From: Candidatus Methanolliviera sp. GoM_oil
Lineage (GTDB): Archaea; Halobacteriota; Methanoliparia; Methanoliparales; Methanoliparaceae
Direction of reading: 5' to 3'
NCBI GenBank assembly: GCA_902158735.1
Contig: CABGHG010000064.1
Span: 1-8,802, forward strand
DNA: 8,802 bases
Made by a program: the position numbers and the translations under genes. Positions within the stretch are counted from its first letter, which is position 1, and each line of letters opens with the position of its first letter. The notes under the pieces are model-generated. The model was given only the letters and a program-made list of their open reading frames with translations. It was not told where the DNA came from and did not search any database. Positions 1 through 6,709 of this stretch are shown here, piece by piece.

Positions 1-425
1 GCTACACGTTCAACGCCCTTTAGATATGCGATTGCCGATTCAACTTTAGCTCTAAGCGGCTCGAGGTCTTTTATACCATCAAGATCGGAGCCAAGCTGTT
101 TGAGATAACTTTTAACCCTCGCCCGCTCTGCCTTTATCAGCTCCACGAAGTTCACGTCAGCCACGTATCGGTTCTTTCTAAACTCTCGGAACCGTTCTAC
201 CAAACCCAGTCGTATGAGTGTATTAAGATAGTTTATGGTGGACGAGTATGCGTAGTTAGTCTTTTTGCCTATCTCATCTGCGGATAGCGGCTTATGAGCG
301 GTGATAAGCACAGCGTAGATGAAGCTGCAGCCTTCTCCGAAGCCCCAGTTCATCATCATCGCTTTCACGCGTCTGACCGCGTGGTCCACGGGATTCCCGC
401 GTTCAGTGGATTCCAGATTAATCAT
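1..425 (-). CDS. Winged-helix transcriptional regulator, MarR/GbsR-like, C-terminus beyond window
   Basis: Reading leftward from the ATG at 425-423, an open frame of 141 codons runs off the window edge, so the C-terminus is not visible. The middle (about residues 30-80) reads as a winged helix: a helix ending FIYAVLITAHKPLSADEIG, a recognition-helix-like stretch SSTINYLNTLIRLGLVER, then a basic wing FREFRKNRYV. A charged helical segment follows, as in GbsR/MarR-type regulators that dimerise through C-terminal helices. It would bind DNA as a repressor or activator; the ligand and targets are unknown. It is divergent from cfbE and the two share a promoter region of about 90 bp, so it might control cfbE, itself, or both (inference). 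A TATA-like box about 25 bp before the ATG suggests a leaderless transcript. The family assignment rests on pattern, not on a search. Confidence 0.7.
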   Translation of the reverse strand, partial: MINLESTERGNPVDHAVRRVKAMMMNWGFGEGCSFIYAVLITAHKPLSADEIGKKTNYAYSSTINYLNTLIRLGLVERFREFRKNRYVADVNFVELIKAERARVKSYLKQLGSDLDGIKDLEPLRAKVESAIAYLKGVERV

Positions 426-445
426 AATTATTATAAATAGCATAT

Positions 446-455
446 CTTATATATA
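446..455. promoter_or_regulatory. Shared TATA-like box between divergent regulator and cfbE
   Basis: The sequence cttatatata reads as a TATA box on both strands. On the minus strand it is centred about 25 bp before the regulator's ATG, which fits a leaderless start. On the plus strand transcription would begin near 477 and give a leader of about 40 nt before the GTG at 518. A second TATA-like stretch, ttataaata, lies at 431-439. The assignment is from spacing and composition only. Confidence 0.5.
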
Positions 456-517
456 TTTTTTTATTATTCAAATCACAATAAATAGTGTGAAATTAAGAAG
501 GGGGTAAAGAGACGCTG

Positions 518-1831
518 GTGCAGCGGTCAAAGAAGACAAGAAAAAGAAGGATGGATATAAAAGAAGCATCCCGGATATTAGTTTTAGACCCTATTCACGG
601 TGCGGACGTGATTGCAAACGAGCTAAAAGAACTAGGTAAAGACGTGGCGGTGTCCAATCCATATAGGGAGCAGTCTTCGTTTAACCGTTTGGATTATGAT
701 TTGGTTATCGCGCCGGTTCATCTGAGTCCGAAGTTTGAGATTGTAAAGCAAACATTAGAGAAGAACATACCGTTTATTAGCCATCAGGAAGCGGTAAAGG
801 AAATTGCAGTCACAAATGGCCTTTTCGCTGATATTAACGTGATAGAAGTAACGGGCACGGTAGGAAAAACGTCGGTCTGCGAGTTGATCTGTCAGTTATT
901 AAAGGGTAAAAAGGTGCTTTCGCATACCAGTTCATCGACAAGATTCAATTCGACTGACGGTGTGATTCGATTCCCTCGGCACAGTGGCACGCCTGCTAGT
1001 GTATTGAACGTGATGCGCATAGTGGCGGAAAAGGATTTGGAGCCCGATATAGCGGTATTTGAGATCTCGCTTGGATTAACAGGAATAGGCGATGTGGGCG
1101 TGATAACGAGCTTGAAAGAAGATTATAGAATTGCGGGCGGTACGGAAGATGCATCTGCGGTAAAACTGGCGTCAATAAATAATCTTGATGATGAAAGTAT
1201 CATTGTCCATCAGTCAGATGTGAACGTGGGTGGGAATACCTATGGCGATGAGGATGCTAACCTGTGGCTAGCGGGAGACAAAGTCCTTTTTAACCGGCTG
1301 AAGACCCTAAACGGCGATTATATTGATGGTAAACTTGCCTTTAGCGCTTTTGACTCCTTTTTTGAGACGGAGCATTACAGGATTTGCCTGGGTGCGGCGT
1401 TTTGCGCTGTTTTGAGTCTCGGTGTACCACCGGATGAGATCAACACTAATATTTCGACAGTCGAGGGCAGGATGAAACTGGGCAGTCTAAAAGGGCGGTT
1501 TCTGATTGATAATTCCAATTCCGGCACAAAGTTGAAGTTCCTTGATGTGATAACTGAGCTGGCAAGGCAGCTATCAGGGAAGATGATTTTGATTCTTGGC
1601 GAGGAGTCGCAATATGTGTGTGAGGGCGTAGACATTGAGGAACTGAAGGAGGTGGTTGATAATAACGCATCTGAGTTCGTTGAAGTGATTATCGTGGGTG
1701 ATGAGTTCAAGGGCAAAATAGGGGGTAAGAACGTGTTCTTCTCTGATGGGTTGGATGAGGCACTGGAGAAGGCAGTTAGCGATTCTAAAGAAGGTTTTGC
1801 GATTATTTCTAATGTGAAGACGTGGCGGTGA
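518..1831 (+). CDS. cfbE: Coenzyme F430 synthetase (Mur-ligase-like), CfbE
   Basis: CfbE is an ATP-dependent Mur-ligase homologue that performs the last step of F430 synthesis, closing the carbocyclic ring on the nickel tetrapyrrole precursor to give the cofactor of methyl-coenzyme M reductase. Here a short N-terminal Rossmann-like domain begins ILVLDPIHGA (residues 20-29). The Mur P-loop TGTVGKTS is at 112-119. The region EGRMKLGSL...LIDNSNSGTKL resembles a Mur ligase C-terminal domain, and the protein ends IISNVKTWR, a tail I associate with this family. Length 437 aa is normal to slightly long. The GTG start at 518 has a G-rich run (500-504) about 13 nt upstream. An ATG at 551 would remove a basic 11-residue extension and is equally plausible, although its purine-rich run touches the ATG. 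No other cfb gene is visible, so it is not in a cfb cluster here. Assignment is from memory of the family, without alignment. Confidence 0.82.
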   Translation: MQRSKKTRKRRMDIKEASRILVLDPIHGADVIANELKELGKDVAVSNPYREQSSFNRLDYDLVIAPVHLSPKFEIVKQTLEKNIPFISHQEAVKEIAVTNGLFADINVIEVTGTVGKTSVCELICQLLKGKKVLSHTSSSTRFNSTDGVIRFPRHSGTPASVLNVMRIVAEKDLEPDIAVFEISLGLTGIGDVGVITSLKEDYRIAGGTEDASAVKLASINNLDDESIIVHQSDVNVGGNTYGDEDANLWLAGDKVLFNRLKTLNGDYIDGKLAFSAFDSFFETEHYRICLGAAFCAVLSLGVPPDEINTNISTVEGRMKLGSLKGRFLIDNSNSGTKLKFLDVITELARQLSGKMILILGEESQYVCEGVDIEELKEVVDNNASEFVEVIIVGDEFKGKIGGKNVFFSDGLDEALEKAVSDSKEGFAIISNVKTWR

Positions 1832-2017
1832 ATGCCTAAGTACAACCTAAAAATTTTGGGTTTTGTATAGCCGACTAAGGATGGGGAGCCAATCTTTATT
1901 ATCTCTGCATTTATTGCCACCGATAAATCTGCGATAAACTTCCACGAGAGTCTAAAATATATCTACCTTTGTAATTCTATAGCTAATCTAAAAAACCACG
2001 AGATTCCACAAGATTAA
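1832..2017 (+). pseudogene. Broken ORF immediately after cfbE, with in-frame TAG
   Basis: An ATG directly abuts the cfbE TGA (TGAATG). The frame reads MPKYNLKILGFV, hits TAG at 1868-1870, then stays open for 48 codons to TAA at 2015-2017. The second part begins PTKDGEPIFIISAFIATD and looks protein-like in composition. I do not recognise the family. The 3' end runs into the inverted repeat that starts near 1991, which suggests the original gene was cut there. The simplest reading is a truncated gene once coupled to cfbE and now interrupted by a nonsense mutation. It could also be non-coding. Confidence 0.35.
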
Positions 2018-2121
2018 CACAAGAAATTAGGGTTAATAGGGAGGGGATAGCCAATAGGTTATTAAAACCCGATTAATATTATCGCTTTCTCGTGAAAATC
2101 CGTGTAATCTTGTGGTTTGCT
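1991..2121. repeat. Imperfect inverted repeat pair with GATTAACAC-type units
   Basis: The left arm (about 1991-2024) contains aaccacgagattccacaag and then attaacacaag. The reverse complement of the right arm (about 2090-2121) reads aaccacaagattacacgg followed by attttcacgaga. The arms are about 65 bp apart and enclose AT-rich sequence. Units of this kind recur at 7561-7612, again beside a type IIG tail fragment. It could be a remnant of a small non-autonomous mobile element or a structured intergenic repeat. Confidence 0.6.
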
Positions 2122-2139
2122 AAACAAATAGGAATTTTC

Positions 2140-2269
2140 TTATTTTTTCCCGCTTCCCATCTCCACCATCTTCACCTCCTCCTACGTCAGCTCATACAAA
2201 TCATACACCAACCTGTCAATCTGCGCATCAACAATCTTTATCTGCCTTTGGCCGACCTCGCACATATAT
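2140..2269 (-). pseudogene. Decayed C-terminal tail of a type IIG (Eco57I-like) restriction-modification enzyme
   Basis: Reading leftward, this encodes QRQIKIVDAQIDRLVYDLYE, then LT, an in-frame TAG at 2184-2182, and EEVKMVEMGSGKK to TAA at 2142-2140. The run QIDRLVYDLYELT(E)EE is the characteristic extreme C-terminus of Eco57I-type enzymes that fuse restriction and modification. The TAG occupies the position of a conserved Glu, so GAG to TAG is the likely change. Homology fades above about 2250. It is paralogous to the tail in the ORF at 7156-7560. Only about 40 codons survive and there is no sign of the methylase or nuclease domains. Confidence 0.8.
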
Positions 2270-2295
2270 ATATGATTAAACAAAATCTTTAATTA

Positions 2296-2303
2296 TTTAA
2301 ATA
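2296..2303 (+). promoter_or_regulatory. TATA box for the AbiE pair; probable leaderless start
   Basis: The box tttaaata is centred about 26 bp upstream of the ATG at 2326, so transcription should begin at or very near the start codon. There is no Shine-Dalgarno sequence in the preceding bases, which supports leaderless translation. Another AT-rich run, atatatata, lies near 2263-2271. Confidence 0.5.
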
Positions 2304-2325
2304 TGTAATTCTATAAAGATACACT

Positions 2326-2922
2326 ATGAACGTCCTTACAATAAAAGTTGATGAAGAGATAGTAAATGCCTTTACACACTTTGAGGATTGGGTTAGCATG
2401 GGCCATATAGCCGAAGCACTCAAACTTACTTATCCCACCGCAGAGAAAATATGCTGGACTTTGACGGGCAAAGGGATAGTTTTGTGGAAGCCAGGAAGAA
2501 GAAGACAGCAACTGTTCACGTATAATCAATGTTATGGGAAAAAGGAAAAAACCGATGTGTTTCATGAATTGGATAGGCTTCTCGGCAGAGATTATTATAT
2601 TACAGGAGAAACCGCCTTATTTCTACATAATCTGACGGATCATGCAATGTATCAGAGGATAATAGAGATCGCCCTGCCTAAAAACAAATATAATGAAATT
2701 GCTAAAAAAGTAGTTGAGAATTTAAATATGTATGCGACAATTATGCCAAGTAAAATTCCGAAACGATGCAATAAGAGCAATATAATAGCTGACGCTTTAG
2801 GCATAGGAGACGTTATAGTCTTAAGAAAAGCATTACATAATCCCAGATGGTTAAAATTTTATGGTGATCTCAATTTACCTAGCGTTGAGATTATTTTAGA
2901 AGAGATTGATTTACCAGATTAA
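2326..2922 (+). CDS. abiEi: AbiEi-like antitoxin / winged-helix repressor
   Basis: The 198-aa protein precedes and overlaps a nucleotidyltransferase toxin, the arrangement of type IV AbiE systems, where AbiEi represses the operon and counteracts AbiEii. Residues about 20-60 form a winged-helix: WVSMGHIAEALKLTYPTAEK, then a wing with GKGIVLWKPGRRRQ. The next block, GRDYYITGETALFLHNLTDH (87-106), matches the pattern 'yYIsG.sAL.lH.L' seen in AbiEi C-terminal domains. A mixed alpha/beta remainder ends in an acidic tail (EEIDLPD). The length is normal for the family. The ATG is chosen because it lies at the expected distance from a TATA box. No frame damage is visible. The function is inferred from domain pattern and from its partner. 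Confidence 0.75.
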   Translation: MNVLTIKVDEEIVNAFTHFEDWVSMGHIAEALKLTYPTAEKICWTLTGKGIVLWKPGRRRQQLFTYNQCYGKKEKTDVFHELDRLLGRDYYITGETALFLHNLTDHAMYQRIIEIALPKNKYNEIAKKVVENLNMYATIMPSKIPKRCNKSNIIADALGIGDVIVLRKALHNPRWLKFYGDLNLPSVEIILEEIDLPD

Positions 2923-3862
2923 TTCATTGTTCTGGAGTAAGGAAATCTTTAATGGCGCGAAGATACGGGAGTACGCAAAAAAGGAGGGTGTTAATCCCAT
3001 GGATTTTGAGATACAGATTTGGGTATATGATACCCTAAAGGTGCTCAAAGAGTTCTCAGATTTGGATTTATTATTCAAAGGTGGAACCTGCATCCAATCT
3101 CTGCTTCCCTTAGACTTCCAGCGATTTTCAATCGATCTCGATTTTAACATTGAAACCCGATACAGGACACCAGAGTTTATTCTCACGAAATTCCGTGAAT
3201 TAAATGATAAATTAGAGAATGAAGATTTGTTAGTCCCCGCGTCTGAGACACGATATGAAACCAAAAGTTCAGAGAACCTGGTTTACGGTAAATTTTATCC
3301 GAAGGGATATGATCCAATTTCGGGCACTGTGACGCTCTATAGGCTGGTAATGTCAAAGGTGGTAGGCAGAAATAGGGAATTTGTCTACCGTGATGATCTA
3401 ATAAAACGGGAGATCGTGAGAGGCATGTTTACTCACACACCGGTTCAGATAAATATAAAACATCACCCACCTGCTTTAGATTGGGTCTTAAGGGATATTG
3501 AGTTGAAAATCCGTAAATATCCCGATTACAAAAAGGAATTACAATTTAAGTGTTCGTCACTGGGAGACTTGTTTGCAGACAAATTAATAGCATATAGAAA
3601 TAGAAGGGAGTTCAAGGATTTGTATGACCTTGGTATGATGATAAAAATAATAGCCGATTCAGACATTGCGATCTGCAAGCAAAAAATCAACTACGTTTTC
3701 GGGGATAACAAGATGATCCGGGATGTGGCGGAGGCGATAGAACTCTCGCTTAACAGTAAAGAGTATTCAGGATATATGCATGGTTTGCCCAGAGAAGTTG
3801 CACCAATAATCAGAGATAGAATGTTCTACACGGGATTAATCGATGTTATTGAAAGGATTTAG
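2906..3862 (+). CDS. abiEii: AbiEii-like nucleotidyltransferase toxin
   Basis: AbiEii/MenT-type toxins are DNA polymerase-beta-fold nucleotidyltransferases; characterised members target nucleic acids such as tRNA and arrest growth or abort phage infection. The hallmark motifs are present: KGGT at 58-61, RFSIDLDF at 73-80 (metal-binding Asp77 and Asp79), and the conserved C-terminal block DLFADKLIAY (221-230) followed by KDLYDL (237-242). Length 318 aa is typical. The TTG at 2906 overlaps the antitoxin gene by 17 bp, which suggests translational coupling. A TTG at 2927, just after the antitoxin stop, is an alternative; neither has a good Shine-Dalgarno. The last 83 codons plus a few downstream bases recur nearly unchanged at 6696-6953. 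The TAG at 3860-3862 overlaps the stop codon of the minus-strand stump at 3859-3924. Confidence 0.87.
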   Translation: MIYQINSLFWSKEIFNGAKIREYAKKEGVNPMDFEIQIWVYDTLKVLKEFSDLDLLFKGGTCIQSLLPLDFQRFSIDLDFNIETRYRTPEFILTKFRELNDKLENEDLLVPASETRYETKSSENLVYGKFYPKGYDPISGTVTLYRLVMSKVVGRNREFVYRDDLIKREIVRGMFTHTPVQINIKHHPPALDWVLRDIELKIRKYPDYKKELQFKCSSLGDLFADKLIAYRNRREFKDLYDLGMMIKIIADSDIAICKQKINYVFGDNKMIRDVAEAIELSLNSKEYSGYMHGLPREVAPIIRDRMFYTGLIDVIERI

Positions 3863-3871
3863 AATGTTTTG
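3614..3871 (+). repeat. 258-bp direct repeat, copy 1 (abiEii 3' end)
   Basis: Bases 3614-3871 align without gaps to 6696-6953, offset 3082. I count seven mismatches in 258 bp by eye, about 97% identity. This copy is the intact gene end. Identity falls sharply just downstream of the abiEii stop codon. Confidence 0.95.
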
Positions 3872-3924
3872 TTTTTGCTCTTCAAGAATCTTTCTACTGC
3901 TGGGTACAGGTCTTTCTCGTGCAT
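3859..3924 (-). pseudogene. 21-codon N-terminal stump of an 'EKDLYP' family protein
   Basis: The TAA of the DUF4268 gene (3927-3925) is followed without a gap by ATG at 3924-3922. The frame reads MHEKDLYPAVERFLKSKNKT then F and TAA at 3861-3859, converging on the abiEii stop. A near-identical stump is at 6941-7000, and the continuation of the same family appears in debris at 5885-6055 and 7480-7550. I infer it was the third gene of the mrr operon and lost everything after about codon 18. I cannot name the family. Confidence 0.6.
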
Positions 3925-4911
3925 TTAAGTTTCTTCAACACCGTGTTCCTCATCAACTTTTTTAGTCAAATCCAAACTTTTCACTCTCTTTGAAAATGTC
4001 TTTCGGAACTTAATTGTCATATCAGTTAACCAATCGAGATATTCTTCCCAACTTTCCCGCTTTGTTAAATCTGCGTCTCGCTTTAAGCCAATGGTTTTAT
4101 CAAGATTTTCTGGATTAGGATCCCACTCTAATTTTTCACCTATTTCGGCTTCTATCTCTTCTTTCATTTGTAATAATTGAGGTAATGCGACACTTGCAAC
4201 TTTGTTCCCTATATAAACACGAACTCCGATTTTATTATCTGATGTGTTAGCGGTATTCGATAAATTGATTCCCGATCTGCCTAAAGAGACATCAAACCAG
4301 TATTGCGGTCTTGCTGATTGTACCGACGGTATCTCTTTCCGTTTACTCAATTTCTCTCTAAATCGTGTCCAAAATTCCAGTTGTAATCTTTTAGTGTCTG
4401 TAAGATTCTCGGATGCTTTTGTTATTGCCGTTTGTCTCATAATATCCGCAGGTTTACTAAGCACATTAAACCGAACAGCAGGTTTTGAATCGTCTATCTG
4501 CCATAGCTCAAGAATCACGCCATAAAATGATATTTCATCGGAAGTATGGTCATTTAACCAATCCAACGCCTTTTTATGCTCTTCTGTAAAATCACTTGCA
4601 ATCCAGACAACTGCAGAAGCATCTAAAACAGAGCCATAAGTTATTAATTTTCCTAAATGGTCATGATTAGTTCTTTTAAGTTGATTTTCTATTACAACAT
4701 ATCGGTCAGTGCCTGCATCCTTTGCCAAAATGTCTGCGGAATACGGCCCTACAGATACTTCTGTGTTTTCTACCTGTAATTCGAGTCCTAGTGCCAAACT
4801 CAGCTTTTCTATATTCTCCTCTTTTGCCAGCCAGGGGGTGAAATCTGAAGCCTCATCAGGCCATTTTTTCCGTATAATCACCTTCTTTAGAATACCTAAA
4901 TCCGATCCCAT
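3925..4911 (-). CDS. DUF4268 protein with PD-(D/E)XK-like N-terminal domain
   Basis: With the ATG at 4911 the protein has 328 residues. The frame extends upstream to 4989, but only 4911 has a proper ribosome site: GGAGG about nine bases before it, inside the end of mrr. The N-terminal half resembles a restriction-endonuclease-like fold: an Asp in SADILAKD (Asp60), then YVVIENQLKRTNHDHLGKLI, the signature I associate with DUF4268 proteins. The usual E-x-K is E75-N-Q77 here, so the catalytic Lys is replaced by Gln. The C-terminal half (YWFDVSLGRSGI...VRVYIGNK...WEEYLDWLTDMTIKFRKTF) is the DUF4268 region proper. It starts four bases after the mrr stop, so the two are almost certainly co-transcribed. 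A partner role in DNA defence is inferred from context; the activity is unknown. Confidence 0.78.
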   Translation of the reverse strand: MGSDLGILKKVIIRKKWPDEASDFTPWLAKEENIEKLSLALGLELQVENTEVSVGPYSADILAKDAGTDRYVVIENQLKRTNHDHLGKLITYGSVLDASAVVWIASDFTEEHKKALDWLNDHTSDEISFYGVILELWQIDDSKPAVRFNVLSKPADIMRQTAITKASENLTDTKRLQLEFWTRFREKLSKRKEIPSVQSARPQYWFDVSLGRSGINLSNTANTSDNKIGVRVYIGNKVASVALPQLLQMKEEIEAEIGEKLEWDPNPENLDKTIGLKRDADLTKRESWEEYLDWLTDMTIKFRKTFSKRVKSLDLTKKVDEEHGVEET

Positions 4912-4915
4912 GATG

Positions 4916-5821
4916 TTACGCCTCCACGAAATAATCAGAATCTGTCTTTTTGATTGTGTACGATGCAATAGTTGATACTCCGACATCATGTTCGATCATT
5001 AATTTAGCTAATTGCTCACCATCAATGAGGATAATCTTATTCTCGATCCTGGAAACATATTCTATTGAACTTTTCGAGAATTTTGAGGTAGTTATAAAAA
5101 TACCCTTTTTTGCTCTCTTACCCTGTAAAGCACCTGCGAACTTCTGTATTTCCGGGCGGCTAACGGGATTCTCCCATTTCTTCGCCTGTATATATACTAT
5201 GTCTAACCCAAGTTTGTCTTCTTTTATTATCCCATCAATACCTTCATCATGGCTCTTTCCTATTGCTTTACCTGCATCTTGTCGTGATCCACCATAACCC
5301 ATTTTGACCAAAAGTTCTACTACTAGTTTTTCAAAGAAACTCGGAGAACAATCTTTAATACGATCAAGCAACTCAGAAGCAAGATCAGCTTGCAATTTTT
5401 GATGGCCAATTCCTATGAGTTCTTCGGGTGTAGTATCTTCATATTTTAGAGGTTCGTCCAATTCGCTTTCACCTGGTTTTGAGGCCCCACGAAAATCAAT
5501 GAATTCCTGATATTGTTCGAGATAGTTGACGTTAATCTCTTTTGGCGGTTTTTCTAACACAATTAGTCCTTTATCACTAATTCTAAAATAGCCTCTTCTG
5601 GTAGATTCTAATAAACCTGCTTTTTTTAGATACGTGTTCGCCCACCCAACTCTATTATTGAAAATCGCTTGCAGGCCGCTTGGTAAAAGTTCTTTCCTTT
5701 CTTCTTCTGTTAATTTGAATTCATCGGCGAGTCCTTCTATCGCATCTCGAATATGATGTTCTTCCTTATCCCCTGCATAGTTTAAGAGCGGGAGCATAAC
5801 GCTTTGATAATCGGGTATCAT
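4916..5821 (-). CDS. mrr: Mrr-type restriction endonuclease (type IV)
   Basis: Mrr cleaves DNA carrying foreign methylation. The 301-aa length matches the family. Residues about 5-90 are the Mrr N-terminal winged-helix domain (MLPLLNYAGDKEEHHIRDAI, then NRVGWANTYLKKAGLLES and YFRISDKG). After a charged linker the catalytic domain begins SFFEKLVVELLVKMGYGG (161-178). The PD-(D/E)XK site is Asp196 in DEGIDGII with Gln212-x-Lys214 in IQAKKW, the Mrr-typical QxK variant. RPEIQKFAGAL and GIFITTSKFS are further Mrr hallmarks. The ATG at 5821 has GGAGTG four to five bases upstream and a TATA-like box at 5855-5866. It is the first gene of an operon with DUF4268. No truncation or frame damage is visible. 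Confidence 0.92.
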   Translation of the reverse strand: MIPDYQSVMLPLLNYAGDKEEHHIRDAIEGLADEFKLTEEERKELLPSGLQAIFNNRVGWANTYLKKAGLLESTRRGYFRISDKGLIVLEKPPKEINVNYLEQYQEFIDFRGASKPGESELDEPLKYEDTTPEELIGIGHQKLQADLASELLDRIKDCSPSFFEKLVVELLVKMGYGGSRQDAGKAIGKSHDEGIDGIIKEDKLGLDIVYIQAKKWENPVSRPEIQKFAGALQGKRAKKGIFITTSKFSKSSIEYVSRIENKIILIDGEQLAKLMIEHDVGVSTIASYTIKKTDSDYFVEA

Positions 5822-5826
5822 CTTGT

Positions 5827-5866
5827 CACTCCTGTTGTTTTATGTGCATTCGTAGCATATATAATT
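5827..5866 (-). promoter_or_regulatory. Promoter and ribosome site of the mrr operon
   Basis: On the minus strand the box aattatatatgc (5866-5855) lies about 39 bp before the mrr ATG, predicting a leader of only some 10-15 nt. A Shine-Dalgarno CAGGAGTG (5834-5827) immediately precedes the start. This is the only promoter-like sequence seen for the two-gene operon. Confidence 0.5.
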
Positions 5867-5884
5867 GTTTATGTCTACTTGACG

Positions 5885-6055
5885 CTAAGGGCGATTTTGG
5901 TGAGGGTTTCCACCGTCATTTGATAATCCAAAGACATCTATTCGTAGGCTGGCTCTTCCTCGCTTTAGGGATAGCTCAGTTTTAACGTATTCGGCAATGC
6001 AATTCTTTTGGGTCTTCAAGAAATTTTCCTACTGCGGGTAAAACTTTTCTCGATG
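5885..6055 (-). pseudogene. Frameshifted remnant of the 'EKDLYP' family
   Basis: Reading leftward, fragments lie in different frames: an IEK segment, then LPAVGKFLED, then KTQKNCIAEYVKTELSLKRG continuing RASLRIDVFGLSNDGGNP to a TAG at 5887-5885. The second segment matches the stumps at 3924 and 7000 (YPAVERFLK), and the third matches the ORF at 7156-7560 (KHQKNCPVEYVGTELSLKRG). At least one single-base insertion separates them. It lies directly upstream of mrr and shows that the family's N-terminal order is EKDLYP - NCxxEYVGTELSLKRGR - DVFGxSN. Confidence 0.65.
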
Positions 6056-6104
6056 TCAAGACCGAAAATGAATTTTGTCTCGGTTTCTTCGATTTCAACA
6101 ATTG

Positions 6105-6233
6105 ATGAGAATATTGAACAGGGACGAGATGCTGACGGAAGAGGATATGAAAGACATTTTGAACGCTATGGATGAAAGAGAGAAGGGGCATTATTACAAG
6201 TTAGAAGAAGTGTTTGGAACTGCTGCATTATAA
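6105..6233 (+). pseudogene. Small ORF resembling the C-terminal tail of an antitoxin
   Basis: The 42 codons run from ATG at 6105 to TAA at 6231 and contain LTEEDMKDILNAMDEREKGH followed by YYKLEEVFG. The ending pattern (acidic helix, then G-x-YY-x-LEEV) resembles the tails of small antitoxins found beside RelE/ParE or PIN toxins. There is no ribosome site, no toxin partner and no conserved N-terminal DNA-binding part, so I regard it as a remnant rather than a working gene. The family is not certain. Confidence 0.35.
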
Positions 6234-6248
6234 AGCATTTTGCAAATC

Positions 6249-6288
6249 TTTTTAAATGGGAAACCCCAAATCTAAATACAAAGGAGGT
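6249..6288 (+). promoter_or_regulatory. Promoter and strong Shine-Dalgarno for the DUF433 gene
   Basis: A TATA-like box tttttaaat (6249-6257) is followed, at the expected spacing, by a short leader with aaggaggt at 6281-6288, five bases before the ATG at 6294. This is the strongest ribosome site in the window, and the toxin stump downstream is translationally coupled to it. Confidence 0.6.
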
Positions 6289-6293
6289 TTTGT

Positions 6294-6533
6294 ATGTTCG
6301 AACGTATCTCGATAGATCCGAAAGTGTGTCACGGAGAAGCGTGCATCAAAGGGACTCGTATTCCTGTACACCTGATTGTTGGCATGTTAGCTAACGGGGA
6401 CTCAATGGACGAACTCCTCGAAGATTATCCCTCGTTAGAACGTGAGGATATTCTCGCTTGCTTGGATTACGCTGCGGCCCTTACCAAGGAGCAGGTTACG
6501 CCCCTTGAAGTAGTAGCAAGAGGAAAAAAATGA
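6294..6533 (+). CDS. DUF433 antitoxin (VapB-like)
   Basis: The 79-aa protein is a complete DUF433 domain: ISIDPKVCHGEACIKGTRIP (5-24), then VHLIVGMLANGDSMDELLED and YPSLEREDILACLDYAA. DUF433 proteins are small HTH-type antitoxins usually encoded just before DUF5615 PIN-like toxins; the antitoxin binds the toxin and its own operator. Here the partner start codon overlaps the antitoxin stop (ATGA at 6530-6533), the classical coupling. The antitoxin is intact while the toxin is not, so it is now an orphan that might still repress its promoter or neutralise a related toxin encoded elsewhere (inference). Confidence 0.9.
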   Translation: MFERISIDPKVCHGEACIKGTRIPVHLIVGMLANGDSMDELLEDYPSLEREDILACLDYAAALTKEQVTPLEVVARGKK

Positions 6534-6709
6534 AAATCTTAGTGGACGAGAATATTCCCCTGACGACAGTGCGAGCGTTGCGTGTGCAGGGTCACGATGT
6601 GTTAGACATTCGAGGAACAACAGATGAAGGAATACCCGATTACGCTCTCTGGAATATGGCTCAGCGGGAGGAACGGTTGCTAATCACAACGGACAAAGGA
6701 TTTGTATGA
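6530..6709 (+). pseudogene. DUF5615 PIN-like toxin, truncated by abiEii tail
   Basis: The first 59 codons, MKILVDENIPLTTVRALR through RLLITTDKGFV, are the N-terminal half of a DUF5615 (Mut7-C/PIN-like) ribonuclease toxin, with acidic residues Asp6, Asp37 and Asp55 at the expected places. Family members run to roughly 110-120 residues; the rest is missing. At the codons for DKGF the sequence switches to the 3' end of abiEii in another frame and meets TGA at 6707. The sequence aaggattt is common to both parents at the junction. The C-terminal half of the fold is absent, so activity is very unlikely. Confidence 0.87.

Noticed and set aside
319..507. 62-codon plus-strand frame before cfbE
   Set aside because: Opposite the regulator's N-terminus and then runs through the AT-rich promoter; no motif.
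1843..1861. Palindrome aacctaaaaattttgggtt as a terminator
   Set aside because: The AT-rich dyad has no loop and no following T-run, and it lies inside the broken ORF.
1375..1920. 181-codon minus-strand frame opposite the end of cfbE
   Set aside because: Antisense shadow of a well-supported gene; serine/proline-rich translation with no motif.
1868..2184. In-frame TAG codons at 1868-1870 and 2184-2182 as pyrrolysine codons
   Set aside because: Both are in fragments that are otherwise truncated, and TAG ends abiEii and the NucS-like gene normally.
4244..5297. Plus-strand frames at 4244-4525, 4709-4975 and 4950-5297
   Set aside because: They lie opposite DUF4268 and mrr, whose motifs fix the coding strand.
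5982..6191. 69-codon minus-strand frame as an intact gene
   Set aside because: Only its end resembles the EKDLYP family and the homology moves to another frame, so it is a frameshifted remnant.
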